Shown here in pieces: positions 1 to 11,190 of a stretch of DNA of 64,000 nucleotides. The position numbers were made by a program, and so were the translations under genes. Source of the DNA: Alnus glutinosa (taxonomy: Eukaryota; Streptophyta; Magnoliopsida; Fagales; Betulaceae); the NCBI RefSeq assembly GCF_958979055.1, contig NC_084889.1:15268761-15332760 (forward strand). The letters are read 5' to 3'. Under the pieces are notes generated by a model. That model worked only from the letters and a program-made list of their open reading frames with translations. It was not told the DNA's origin and ran no database searches. The first letter of the stretch is position 1; the number at the start of each line of letters is the position of its first letter.

Positions 1-59
1 AATAGGCCATCTATATATCATCCTAGCTCATCTGATAAGAAAGAAGAAAAGATTCAATT

Positions 60-63
<4 letters not shown>

Positions 64-112
<49 letters not shown>
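64..112. repeat. (TA)n microsatellite
   Basis: About 24 TA dinucleotides. The same position in other units has much shorter runs (for example 15424-15436), so the length varies among paralogues. Confidence 0.95.
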
Positions 113-115
<3 letters not shown>

Positions 116-350
116 TTAATATAAGAACTGATAGGGTCAAATTAGGTAAGAGCCTAAGAGGTGGAGTTTGAATGGAATTCCAACTCATTAGGATAAGATT
201 AGTTAATATTAGGATCAGAGTATATTTGAATTTGAATATTAGGTATTATCACTTTAGACGTTATCTACTTGTAGTTCTATTTAAATGTTATTTGGTTGTT
301 AATGTGAATAATGAAGAATTGATATAGACTTTTGTCTTTTGGTTTGTTTC

Positions 351-416
351 CAGCCTTAATTAGATTCACTTGGGGTCTGTCTCCAGCCTTAATTGGATTC
401 ACTTGGGGTCTGTCTC
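351..416 (+). repeat. 33 bp promoter duplication upstream of PhBP copy 1
   Basis: Two adjacent 33 bp units (351-383 and 384-416), differing at one base, each starting cagccttaatt. The other full copies carry one unit (near 9094, 15685, 29311 and 55427). It lies about 165-230 bp upstream of the start codon of PhBP copy 1. Confidence 0.9.
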
Positions 417-581
417 CAGCCATTAATTGGAGTTCATTATCAGTACATTTTCCCTTCCATTTTCACATTCCTCCATTGTTCACCCATTTCATCAAAAAGT
501 ACCTTTCACAAACCTTTATATTGTCTCTCATATATAACATATTACCCTTTGAAAACTTGCACTTGAGACTTGAGAGGAGCC

Positions 582-1896
582 ATGACACAACAAGTACAAA
601 CCTCCCAAGCAAAAGTTGGTGTTGGGTTGGAGGTCCTCTGGAGAGCTTTGACAAAAGAATTGAGATTTGTGGCTCAAAAAGCTATCCCAAACTTAGTAAA
701 GGATGTGGAATTGATCGAAGGTGACGGTGGCCTTGGTTCAGTCCTGCTCTTCAAATTTTGCGATGGTCAGTCTATCTATTTTCATCAGTAATTTTGTTGA
801 TTATTTAATTGGCTTATAGATATATATATATATAAGGGAGACCATTTTGTTAATATTTTTACATTCTCCCTTAATAAGGAAGACTCAACACGTGAAATAT
901 TTAATTGAAATGGGAGGTAAATGATGGAGACACAGTTCGAACTCAAGGCTTTTATTTTTTCTTATGCCATGTTAAATCACCACTTTTCCTAAGAGCTGAA
1001 GCTAATAATGATTGATTGACTATTTAATTACTATTATAATACTTCCCCTCACGTGTGGGCTCAAAATCATCCTCAATAAGTGAGACCCAAGACACAGATA
1101 TTTAATTGAAAGTTGGTTAAATTGTAGATAGTTTTAGAATTAAATTAAATAATTGAATTCATCCCTTCTAATAAGAAGATAGGAAATGATTGATTTAATT
1201 ATTTAATTAAGGACATAAATTTTTTACAAACCAGCCTTTAAAAGCAATATGTATCATTTAAGATATTAAAAAAAACATGTGTTTCTCATATGCTAATGGA
1301 CACATGTCACTTTTAGAGGCTTTATTGTAGGAAATTTTTTTTAGTTAGTTAATATCCTAATATTTTCACTCTCCTGTGGGCTCAAACTTATCCCCTTTAA
1401 TAAGTGAGACCCAGCATGTGTAATACTTAATTAGAATGAAGAGTGAATTGTGAAAGTTAAGGTTCAAACTCGTGACCTCTAGCTTTGATACCATGCATAT
1501 TATATCTTATTAAAAAGTCAATAATAGTTTTTAATAGTTATATTTGCTGTTAATTTAGAATAAATTAATTAACAAGATAAGTTAATAAATAAACAAGGTG
1601 GAGGAGGTGTTTCGGCAATGGCATATCAGAAGGAGAAGATTGTGGAACTTGATGAGTCTCTGCATCAAATTACATTGGAGGTAGTGGAAGGGGGGTATCT
1701 GAGTCTTGGTTTTGCTTCCTACAAGACAACTTTCATACTGACTTCGACTGGAGAGCAGGAGAGTTTGGTTGATGTCAGAGTTTCATATCATCACTCTCAA
1801 ACAAATCAAGAAAGTGCCATGCCATCAAACACAGTGGACTCAACATTACATTTTATTAAGTGCTTAGAATCTTATTTCTTGAATGGTGCTTCCTAG
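582..1896 (+). CDS. Phytohormone-binding protein-like PR-10 (Bet v 1 fold), copy 1, intact
   Basis: Two exons, 582-765 and 1598-1896, encode 160 residues. Exon 1 starts MTQQVQTSQAK and holds the Gly-rich loop IEGDGGLGS. It ends after the first base of codon 62, the intron position conserved in PR-10 genes. The donor is GTCAGT and the acceptor AACAAG; joining keeps frame through a GGGGVSAM linker. Exon 2 contains YQKEKIVELDE, EGGYLSLGF and YKTTF and ends FLNGAS, close to legume cytokinin-specific binding proteins and PhBPs. Such proteins are small soluble cytosolic binders of cytokinins or other hormones; the ligand here is inferred. The 832 nt intron holds repeat-derived DNA. The acceptor lacks a strong pyrimidine tract, so the junction needs RNA support. 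A possible TATA (catatataac) lies about 45 nt before the ATG. Confidence 0.85.
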
Positions 1897-3037
1897 ATTC
1901 TTGTCTTTCTTTTCTTTTCTTTTAATGATTATAAACCAGGGTTGTGCTCTTAATTATGCTATATGCCATGGGTGTCACAATCTCACACCTGAACAATTTC
2001 ATATTAATTATGAAGATAATAATACATACATAAGTTTGAGCGAGAGAGAGAGAGAGGGAGAAGAAGACCACCAGATATATGCTCTTAGAAAGGCTCCAGC
2101 TACACCGGAAATATCCAAGAACAACTTCATATATATATATATATATTAGATTGTATTGTGTTTACTACACCATCAAGTAAAGCAAATTCAAATATATAAA
2201 TACAATATATCAGGTAATTCATTTGATAAAGAACTTACATCAAATTTCAAAAGAAGACATCATTTGTCAACTCCAAAATCTCCAATTACCAAAAGCTTGA
2301 ACAAATAGTCACTGCAGAAAAGAACATAAATCCATAAATCTTTTGGTACTGTTTTATCTTCGTCCAAAATTGTAAACTTTTGTCCTTTTTGTAAAGCAAA
2401 TAGGAATCAAATAAATTTAATGTCTTTGTCACGTGGAAAAATTCGTGGACACCAATCCATTGACCAAAGTTCAACTGGAAAAAGCAACAATTGTGAATTA
2501 AGTATAAGAAAAATGTCTGTAGTTTAAAAATTTCTTGAAGAATACAATACCAGTTGTTAATTATAATAAATTTTCAAGGATTATGATCTCGTCAAAATTG
2601 AAATATTTAGTGAAACCAACTCAGGGTGCATTTGGGATTGATATTTCGTAGACAAAAAGTACGATTTTAAATCAAATCGCATAAAATAAGTCGTTTGGGA
2701 ATTGCAAATTTGAAAACACATAAAATTGTTTTCTCAAATCACAAGCAATGGGGTGCTTTTTTGAAACGCATAATTTTAAAGGCTAACTTCTGATCTTAAA
2801 GGTCAGACTGTGATCTTGACAAACACTTAACTGCGTTTTTAAAAATAATTTTTTTTCAAATCGAACATTTTAAAATCGTTATTTTAAAATTGCACTTTTT
2901 AAAATCGCAAACCCAAACAGACTCTTAATCACAAAAGATAAAGAAATTTATTGGCCTAAGAACAAACTAATAGCAATTTTTAGGAATATTTGAATGCAAA
3001 TAAATAGATAATTAATAAGGAAGTTGTTATTTGGATA

Positions 3038-3079
<42 letters not shown>

Positions 3080-3798
3080 TAAATGAAGTAACCAATTATT
3101 TTGTTTTGACTTCTCCCGCTTGTTATTGTTGTTGGGAAGTATTTTGCCACAATTTTTTTATCTTTTTCATATTTTGACAATAGCACGCGTTTATGCCATA
3201 ATTGCTAGTTGGTGGGGAGACCTGTTGAAAATTTCTCTTAACTCCGCATTGTATGTGACAAAATTGTGTTGTTTAAAAATGAGTTAATTAGTGTTAGTCG
3301 TCAGCTTTGGTTGGAGATGGAGAAAATAACATGAACCTTTTTCTTGGGTTTGCTTTGGTCCTTGGTTCTTTACTGGCTAACTAAGATATTGTACATACTT
3401 TTTATTTTTGGTTTTCTTTATTTTTAAAGGAATATTTATTTATTAGTTATCTATATTTTCAACATTTGCAATTGGCAAGTAATATTTTATTACTAAAACG
3501 TCACTTTCAATTTGTCATCATATATAAGGTGAACGATTGAAATAATACACAGAGAAATGCAAGACGTCCTGACATTACGGTGGAGATTTAACATCTTCAA
3601 GCAAAATAGTTACAATACAAAAAAAGCAGAAGCTGCAGAAGACACATGAAAAAAGTACAACCTGCTACTATGGTTGGGAGTTGATAAGCTACACAACCTA
3701 CAGTGCGACCTTATTGGAATACATACTTAGATAAGCTACATATTACTTAGACACATTGATCAGACAGACTGCATGTATAGGACGATGGATTTGTCTAA
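1897..3798. other. Spacer between PhBP copy 1 and the Gly/His-rich relic
   Basis: No supported gene. It starts with the conserved 3' flank of PhBP (pyrimidine-rich run, then AATAATAATAC, a possible poly(A) signal), a short GA repeat near 2040 and a TA run at 2128. A minus-strand 62-codon frame at 2286-2474 recurs in some units but is interrupted in the unit at 8755, so it is not called. The foldback MITE at 2623 and a TA run at 3042-3075 follow. Confidence 0.7.
2623..2927. mobile_element. Foldback MITE in spacer (U1)
   Basis: About 305 bp. Ends read cagggtgcatttggga on the left and, in reverse complement, taagagtctgtttggg on the right. The inside is rich in AAATCG and CGATTT motifs that pair with each other. 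Copies occur at the same place in units U1b, U3, U4 and U6, so it predates the unit duplications. The superfamily is not clear. Confidence 0.65.
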
Positions 3799-3959
3799 TT
3801 TTTTTTTGGTTTCTGTCTCGCCAGCAGCACCGTGTCCTGGATGACCATGACCATGTCCATGTCCATGGCCGTGGTGACCATGTCCATGCCCGTGTCCATG
3901 CCCGTGCTTATGGTCACCATGCTTGGCCTCCTCCACATCGTCAGTTTGGACATTTTACT
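3799..3959 (-). pseudogene. Gly/His-rich secreted protein, exon 2 relic (U1)
   Basis: Homologous to exon 2 of the complete gene at 32732-33674, with repeated HGHG codons and the VQTD..EEAKHGDHK lead-in. The first full codon of the exon, GAA in good copies, is TAA here. The normal C-terminal stop is replaced by a lysine run that reads on. No exon 1 is present in this unit. A non-functional remnant. Confidence 0.8.
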
Positions 3960-4754
3960 CTATAAAAATGACCAGTTGAAGAAGTTAAGGTAAAATGTAA
4001 TATTCAAATTAACTACAAGAGAAAACGTCACTTACTTACCACACTTATCATCACGATCTCTCATTATTTTGCAATTATATTTTTAAACCCAGATCATCTT
4101 TTATCACTTTTGCAATCATATTTTTAAACGTTAATAATAATAAAAACAGTACTCTCATAACAAATAAATTAAGTAGTCCGTAATTGTGCTCCTATATGGC
4201 TAAAGTATATATACAACGATGGTTACATTGCAAACATTGAAGAATGGCTACATGACATATATGTGGACGTCATAGATGGAATTATATCGTTTACACTTCG
4301 AAAGAAACATTTAGACGAGGCGGCTAAAGCTTTGTAGAAAACTATTAATAGGCCATCTATATATCATCCTAGCTCATCTGATAAGAAAGAAGAAAAGATT
4401 CTATTCAAAAATATATATATATATAGATTTGCCTTAATAGTCACTGCAAAAAAGAACATAAATCCATAAATCTTTTGGTACGGTTTTATCTTCGTCCAAA
4501 ATTGTAAACTTTTTTCCTTTTTGTAAAGCAAATAGGAATCAAATAAATTTAATGTCTTTGTCACGTGGAAAAATTCGTGGACACCAATCCATTGACCAAA
4601 GTTCAACTGGAAAAAGCAACAATTGTGAATTAAGTATAAGAAAAATGTCTGTAGTGTAAAAATTTCTTGAAGAATACAATACCAGTTGTTAATTATAATA
4701 AATTTTCAAGGATTATGATCTCGTCAAAATTGAAATATTTAGTGAAACCAACTC

Positions 4755-5058
4755 AGGGTGCATTTGGGATTGATATTTCGTTGACAAAAAGTACGATTTT
4801 AAATCAAATTGCATAAAATAAATCGTTTGGGAGTTGCAAATTTGAAAACACATAAAATTGTTTTCTCAAATCACAAGCAATGGGGTGCTTTTGTTGAAAC
4901 GCATAATTTTAAATGCTAACTTCTGATCTTAAAGGTCAGACTGTGATCTTGACAAACACTTAACTGCGTTTTTAAAAATAATTTTTTTCAAATCAAACAT
5001 TTTAAAATCGTTATTTTAAAATTGCACTTTTTAAAATCGCAAACCCAAACTGACTCTT
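4755..5058. mobile_element. Foldback MITE in spacer (U1b)
   Basis: Paralogue of the element at 2623-2927 in the same position relative to the flanking unit sequence, nearly identical in length and ends. Confidence 0.65.
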
Positions 5059-5168
5059 AATCACCAAAGATAAAGAAATTTAATGGCCTAAGAACAAACT
5101 AATAGCAATTTTTAGGAATATTTGAATGCAAATAAATATACAATTAATAAGGAAGTTGTTATTTGGAT

Positions 5169-5170
<2 letters not shown>

Positions 5171-5228
<58 letters not shown>
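5171..5228. repeat. (TA)n microsatellite
   Basis: A long TA run at the equivalent of 3042-3075 in U1, expanded here to about 28 repeats. Confidence 0.95.
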
Positions 5229-5232
<4 letters not shown>

Positions 5233-5943
5233 GAAGTAACCAATTATTTTGTTTTGACTTCTCCCGCTTGTTATTGTTGTTGGGAAGTATTTTGCCACAA
5301 TTTTTTTTATCTTTTTCATATTTTGACAATAGCACGTGTTTATGCCATAATTGCTAGTTGGTGGGGAGACCTGCTGAAAATTTCTCTTAACTCCGCATTG
5401 TATGTGACAAAATTGTATTGTTTAAAAATGAGTTAATTAGTGTTAGTCGTCAACTTTGGTTGGAGATGGAGAAAATAACATAACCTTTTTCTTGGGTTTG
5501 CTTTGGTCCTTGGTTCTTTACTGACTAGCTAAGATATTGTACATACTTTTTATTTTTGATTTTGTTTATTTTTAAAGGAATATTTATTTATTAGTTATCT
5601 ATATTTTCAACATTTGCAATTGGCAAGTAATATTGTATTTCTAAAACGTCACTTTCAATTTGTCATCATATATAGGGTGAACGATTGAAATAATACGCAG
5701 AGAAATGCTAGACGTCCTGACATTACAGTGGAGATTTAACATCTTCAAGCAAAATAGTTATAATACAAAAAAAGCATAAGCTGCAGAAGACACATGAAAA
5801 AAAGTACAACCTGCTACTATGGTTGGGAGTTGATAAGCTATACAACCTGCAGTTCGACTTTATTGGCATGCAAACTTAGATAAGCTACATATTACTTAGA
5901 CACATTAATCAGACAGACTGCATGTATAGGACGATGGATTTGT

Positions 5944-6069
5944 CTAATTTTGTTCGGTTTCTATCTCGCCAGCAGCACCGTGTCCTGGATGACCATGACC
6001 ATGTCCATTCCCGTGCTTATGGTCACCATGCTTGGCCTCCTCCACAGCGTCAGTTTGGACATTTTCCGT
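5944..6069 (-). pseudogene. Gly/His-rich secreted protein, exon 2 relic (U1b), shortened His tract
   Basis: The frame is open from ENVQTD to a TAG stop, with only about six His-Gly pairs, one of them changed to Asn. The splice acceptor AG of complete copies is AC here, and no exon 1 exists in this unit, so it cannot make the normal protein. Confidence 0.8.
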
Positions 6070-6620
6070 TATAAAAATGACCAGTTGAAGAAGTTAAGCT
6101 AAAAGGTAATATTCAAATTAACTACAAGAGAAAACGTCACTTACTTACCACACTTACCATCCCAATCTCTCATTATTTTGCAATTTTATTTTTAAACCCA
6201 GATCATCTTTTATCACTTTTGCAATCATATTTTTAAACTTTAAAAAGTATCAATTTAGTGTATTCATCTTTCAATTTTTTTCAATTTTATTATTCCGTTA
6301 GAATTTTATGATTTTCTGTTAAATCTTGTCAAAATTCTAAAAATATCCTTGTTTTATTTTTAATATATATATATATATATATATATGATTTCAAAGATCT
6401 TTTACAAATTCTACTAAATCCTGAAACACTTAAATCCTTGCTATTTTTTCCGTAAAAATGAGGGGTATTTTATGAATTTTGACACCCCTCTTCGAAAAAT
6501 TATAACAAATTGGTGAAATTGAAAGATTGATACTTGACACTTTTTTAAAGTTTATGGATTTGATTGCAGAAACAACAAAAGTAAGAAGTGATAAGTGAAG
6601 TTTTAAATATAAAATAAAAC

Positions 6621-8192
6621 TGTAACACCCCGACCTCATGTGAGGAAGATGATGAGTAGCCCACATAGAGTGAGTAGTTTATAAAGTTAATTATGAGTGC
6701 CAACACCCACATTGCATGTTTACTAGTTGAAACTAGGTGTCAGGAATTTAAGAAACGAAGTTTTTAACACTCCGGTCCGCATATGGTGAAGATAAAGAGT
6801 GGCCTACATAGAGTGAGTTGTTTATAAAGATAGTCGTGAGTGATAAGTTTCACATTACTTAAGTACTAGATGAAACTGACATTTATAAGGAATTCTAGGA
6901 AAGCTTCAAATTCACTTGTCATTTTCAGGTGATAGCGCAAATTTAATTAGCACTTTTCTTTGGGTCATTACACATTGTACTAGCTAGAGCCACCTAGTAA
7001 TGCGTCATTTGGTACTGTTAGCACCGCATGACATGGCCTTGATGAGGAGGCTAGGGATTTAAGGGAGGGAGAGTTTTTAACACTTAGGTCTCATATTGAG
7101 AAGATGAGTAGCCCACATAGAAAGTTGGTAGTTTATAAGAGATTCTTATAGGAGCTAAGTTCCACATTGATTACTTATCAGATGAAATTGGGCTTTGTAA
7201 GTGATTCTAGGGAAGCTCTAAATTGACTAATTCTTTTGGAGTGATAGTGCAAATTTGGCTAGCGCTTTTTCTTGAGTCGTTACAAATTGTATCAGAGATA
7301 ACATGTAACGCCAGGTCATGTGGTACTGGAGCATTGCATGAAGTTACCCTAAAGAGGACACCAGGAGGCTAAGAGGGGGAGTTTGTAACACCCCAGTCCC
7401 ATACGGAAAGGATAAGGAGTAGCCCACATAGATTGAGTGGTTTATAAAAATAACCATGAGTATTAATTCCTACATTGCCTAGTTATTAGGTAAAACTGGG
7501 TTTCATAAAGAATTCTTTTGAAGGTTCAAATTGACTTGTCATTTTGGGGTGATAGCACAGATATGGCTAGCGTTTTATTCTAGGTCGTTACAAATGGTGC
7601 TAGAGCCACCTAGTAATGCGTCATTTGGTACTGTCAACACCGCATGACATGGCCCTGGCGAGTACATCATGGGTTTAAAGGACGGAGTTTGTAACACTTC
7701 GGTCTCATATTGAAAAAATGAGTAGCCCACATTGAGATTGTGTATTTTATAAGAGATGTTTATGGGTTCTAAGTCTCACATTGGTTGCTTATTAGGTGAT
7801 ACTAGGCTTTATAAATGATTTTAGTAAAACGCCAAATTGACTGATCATGTTTGGGTGATAGCTCAAATCAGGCTAGCGCTTTTTCTTCGTTCGTTACAAA
7901 TGGTATCAAAGACAGGTTGTAACACCAGGCCTTGCGGTTTTGGAGCACCGCATGACGAGCACGTCAGAAGTTTAAAAGCGGAAGTTTGTAACACCCAGTC
8001 CATATGAGAAGATAAAGAGTAGCTCACATAGAGTGTATGGTTTATAAAGATAATCATGAGTGCTAAGTCCTACATTACTTAGTTATTATGTGAAACTGGG
8101 CCTTATATAGAATTATATGGAAGCTCCAAATTGACTAGTCCTTTTTGGGTGAAAGCGCAAATGTAGCTAGCGCTTTTTTTTGGGTCGTTACA
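6621..8192 (+). mobile_element. TRIM-like tandem LTR array 1
   Basis: Five near-complete LTR-like units of about 209 bp plus a truncated first one: about 6621-6760 (truncated), 6763-6972, 7077-7284, 7384-7592, 7690-7898 and 7987-8192. Good units begin TGTAACA and end GTTACA. After most units comes AATGGTATCARAG, the classic initiator-tRNA-Met primer-binding site of plant LTR elements. Before the next unit comes a purine run such as AGAGGGGGAGTT, a polypurine tract. The roughly 100 bp between has no coding capacity. This is the anatomy of a terminal-repeat retrotransposon in miniature, arranged head to tail. No target-site duplication is visible around the array. Confidence 0.8.
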
Positions 8193-8193
8193 T

Positions 8194-8451
8194 GAAGATG
8201 ATGCTCTCCATGTTGTACATTCATTGAGGAAGGAAGAAAAGAATTCGTGCATATATGGCAAATTGATTGACGATGCCAGAGTTATGCTGAATAGTTTGCA
8301 GAATTAGAAGGTAACTCATGTCATAAGGATGGTAAATAGAGAAGTTCATAGGCTTGCCAAAGAAGCACTTTCTCTTATGGGCAAATGAGTTCATATGGAG
8401 GAAGCCATTCATTATATTATTAACATTGTAGCTGCTAAATGCCGTAATTGA
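8194..8451 (+). pseudogene. RNase H-like (RVT_3) C-terminal fragment, copy 1
   Basis: The plus frame reads LRKEEKNSCIYGKLIDDARV, then NREVHRLAKEALSLM and VHMEEAIHYIINIVAAKC, the C-terminal half of plant RNase H-like domains derived from non-LTR elements. In-frame TAG (at the place of the usual Trp) and TGA codons interrupt it. It directly abuts the TRIM array. Non-functional. Confidence 0.75.
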
Positions 8452-8487
8452 GTGCTTTCTCATTGATGAAAACATCGCTAGAACTGA

Positions 8488-8488
<1 letters not shown>

Positions 8489-8552
<64 letters not shown>
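8489..8552. repeat. (AAT)n microsatellite
   Basis: About 20 AAT repeats after the RNase H fragment. The equivalent site has three repeats near 15146, about eight near 28764, and is replaced by an A tract at 54823. Confidence 0.95.
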
Positions 8553-8555
<3 letters not shown>

Positions 8556-8813
8556 CAGTACTCTCATAACAAATAAATTCAGTAGTCGATAATTGTGCTT
8601 CTATAAGGCTAAAGTATATATACAACGATGGTTACATTACAACATCGAAGAATGGCTACGTGACATATATGGGGACGTCATAGATGGAATTATATCGTTT
8701 ATGCTTCGAAATAAACATTTAGCCGAGGCGGCTAAAGCTTTGTAGAAAACAATTAATAGGCCATCTATATATCATCCTAGCTCATCTGATAAGAAAGAAG
8801 GAAAGATTCTATT

Positions 8814-8849
<36 letters not shown>

Positions 8850-9289
8850 TTTGCCTTAATATATGAACTGATAGGGTCAAATTAGGGTAAGAGCCTAAGA
8901 GGTGGAGTTGGAATCGAATTCTAACTCATTAGGATTAGATTATTTAATATTAGGATCAGAGTATATTTGAATTTGAATATTCGGTATTATCACTTTAGAC
9001 GTTATCTACTTGTATTTCTATTTAAATGCTATTTGGTTGTTAATGTGAATAATGAAGAATTGATATAGACTTTTGTCTTTTGGTTTGTTTCCAGCCTTAA
9101 TTGGATTCACTTGGGGTCTGTCTCCAGCCATTAATTGGAGTTCATTATCAGTACATTTTCCCTTCCATTTTCACATTCCTCCGTTGTTCATCCATTTCAT
9201 CAAAAAGTACCTATCACGAACATTTATATTGTCTCTCATATATAACATATTACCCTTTTAAAATTTGCACTTGAGACTTGAGAGGAGCC

Positions 9290-11190
9290 ATGACACAACA
9301 AGTACAAACCTCCCAAGCAAAAGTTGGTGTTGGGTTGGAGGTCCTCTGGAGAGCTTTGACAAAAGAATTGAGATTTGTGGCTCAAAAAGCTATCCCAAAC
9401 TTAGTAAAGGATGTGGAATTGATCGAAGGTGACGGTGTCCTTGGTTCAATCCTGCTCTTCAAATTTTGCGATGGTCAGTCTATCTATTTTCATCATTAAT
9501 TTTATTGATTATTTAATTGGCTTATAGATATATAGATTCACCTATATATATATAGGTAAAAATATATATTAGCCCCCCAAACTACCTCATTTTCTCCGGA
9601 TGGCCCCACAAACTACCAATGCTTAGATTCTGGTCCCCCAAACTACCACTTTCTGATTTTTTGGCCTCATCTGTCCATTTATGCCGTCAATTCTAAACAG
9701 AATTCCGAAAATACTCCTCCTACACTTTGAAATTCTCACTGTTAAGGGAGGGGTATTTTCAGGTTTTTGGCCAATTTTTGTTAGAATTAACGGTATAAAT
9801 AGACGGATGGGGCCAAAAAATCAGAAAGTGGTAGTTTGGGGGGTCGGAGTACAAGTGTTGGTAGTTGAGGGTGCCATCCGGAGAAAGGGTGGTAGTTTGG
9901 GGGGCTAATATATATTTTTCCCATATATATATATATATATAAGAGACCATTTTGTTAATATTTTTACATTCTCCCTTAATAAGGAAGACTCAACACGTGA
10001 AATATTTAATTGAAATGGGAAGTAATGATGGAGACACAGTCAGAACTCAAGGCTTTAATTTTTTTTTTATGAGTAATGCTACACATCATCCCCTTGTCCT
10101 CCTTTTGTCCCCCCAAAATTGATGTGGCTCTTAAAATCACCATTGAATTTTTGACATATCACTCTTGGGTTTTGATCCAATGGTGATTTTAAGAGCCACA
10201 TCAATTTTGGGGGCACAAAAGGAGGACAAAGGCATGATGTCTAGCATTACTCTTTTCTTATACCATGTTAAATCACCACTTTTCCTAAAAGCTTAAGCTA
10301 ATAATGATTGATTGACTATTTAATTACTATTATAGTACTTCCCCTCACGTGTGGGCTCAAAATCATCCTCAATAAGTGAGACCCAAAACACAGATATTTA
10401 ATTGAAAGTTGGTTAAATTGTAGACAGTTTTAGAATTAAATTAAATAATTGAATTCATCCCTTCTAATAAGAAGATAGGAAATGATTGATTTAATTATTT
10501 AATTAAGGACATAAATTTTCTACAAACCAGCCTTTAAAAGCAATATGTATCATTTAAGCTATTAAAAAAAAACATTTGTTTCTCAAATGCTAATGGACAC
10601 ATGTCACTTTTAGAGGCTTTTTTGTAGGAAATTTGTGTTAGTTAGTTAATATCCCAATATTTTCACTCACCTGTGGGCTCAAACTTATTCCCTTTAATAA
10701 GTGAGACCTAGCATGTGTAATACTTAATTAGAATGAGTGAATTGTGAAAGTTAAGGTTCAAACTCATAACCTCTAGCTTTGATACCATGCATATTATATC
10801 TTATTAAAAAGTCAATACTAGTTTTTAATGGTTATATTTGCTGTTAATTGAGAATAAATTAATTAACAAGATAAGTTAATAAATAAACAAGGTGGAGGAG
10901 GTGTTTCGGCAATGGCATATCAGAAGGAGAAGATTGTGGAACTTGATGAGTCTCTGCATCAAATTACATTGGAAGTAATGGAAAGGGGGTATCTGAGTCT
11001 TGGTTTTGCTTCCTACAAGACAACTTTCATATTGACTTCGACTGGAGAGCAGGAGAGTTTGGTTGATGTCAGAGTTTCATATCATCACTCTCAAACAGAT
11101 CAAGAAAGTGCCATGCCATCAAACACAGTGGACTCAACATTACATTTTATTAAGTGCTTAGAATCTTATTTCTTGAATGGTGCTTCCTAG
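9290..11190 (+). CDS. Phytohormone-binding protein-like PR-10, copy 2, open but diverging
   Basis: Exons 9290-9473 and 10892-11190, same splice sites and 160-residue length as copy 1. Both exons are open. Two changes touch usually invariant glycines: the loop GDGGLG reads GDGVLG, and MEGGYLS reads MERGYLS. The first lies in the Gly-rich loop typical of the Bet v 1 fold. The intron is about 1.4 kb, longer than in other copies because two MITEs (9558-9919 and 10071-10252) sit in it. It may be expressed with altered properties or be on the way to a pseudogene. Confidence 0.8.
9558..9919. mobile_element. Long foldback MITE in intron of PhBP copy 2
   Basis: About 360 bp. The ends are inverted copies (left aaaaatatatattagccccc, right the reverse complement), and the arms pair along most of their length, with repeated CCCCAAACTACC motifs. 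It is absent from introns of copies 1, 3, 4 and 6, which provide empty sites. The flanks are TA-rich, so the target duplication is ambiguous. Confidence 0.85.
10071..10252. mobile_element. GAGTAATGCT-type MITE in intron of PhBP copy 2
   Basis: About 182 bp with terminal inverted repeats GAGTAATGCT...AGCATTACTC and arms of roughly 75 bp that fold back with few mismatches. Missing from the other PhBP introns. Relatives lie at 35139, 49003, 52315 and 60870. Confidence 0.85.

Larger units (their letters stand above)
1..4346. repeat. Tandem unit U1 (PhBP copy 1, no TRIM array)
   Basis: The first base matches the motif that opens every other unit (aataggccatc). The unit carries PhBP copy 1, the spacer MITE and a Gly/His-rich exon-2 relic. 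It then jumps near 4130 from the Gly/His gene intron straight to the AAT-repeat flank, so the TRIM array and RNase H fragment present in other units are missing. Seen directly by comparison with the units at 8755 and 15362. Confidence 0.85.
4347..8754. repeat. Tandem unit U1b (PhBP deleted)
   Basis: Opens with the unit motif at 4347. About 90 bp later (near 4436) it jumps from the upstream region of the PhBP gene to the spacer downstream of it, so the entire PhBP gene is missing. The spacer MITE, an exon-2 relic, a TRIM array, an RNase H fragment and an AAT repeat follow. Confidence 0.85.

Noticed and set aside
2286-2474. Minus-strand 62-codon frame repeated in several units (also near 4440, 31233, 57409)
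   Set aside because: It is interrupted in the unit at 8755, has no known domain and no splice or promoter context. Its recurrence is explained by the unit duplication.
3756-3965. Plus-strand frames rich in Met or His over the Gly/His exons
   Set aside because: They are shadows of the minus-strand His-Gly codons. The minus-strand frame has the splice acceptor and the signal-peptide exon in complete copies.
6621-8192. CRISPR-like or satellite interpretation of the 305 bp repeats
   Set aside because: The repeats have LTR ends, PBS-like and PPT-like junctions, a plant context and no short unique spacers.
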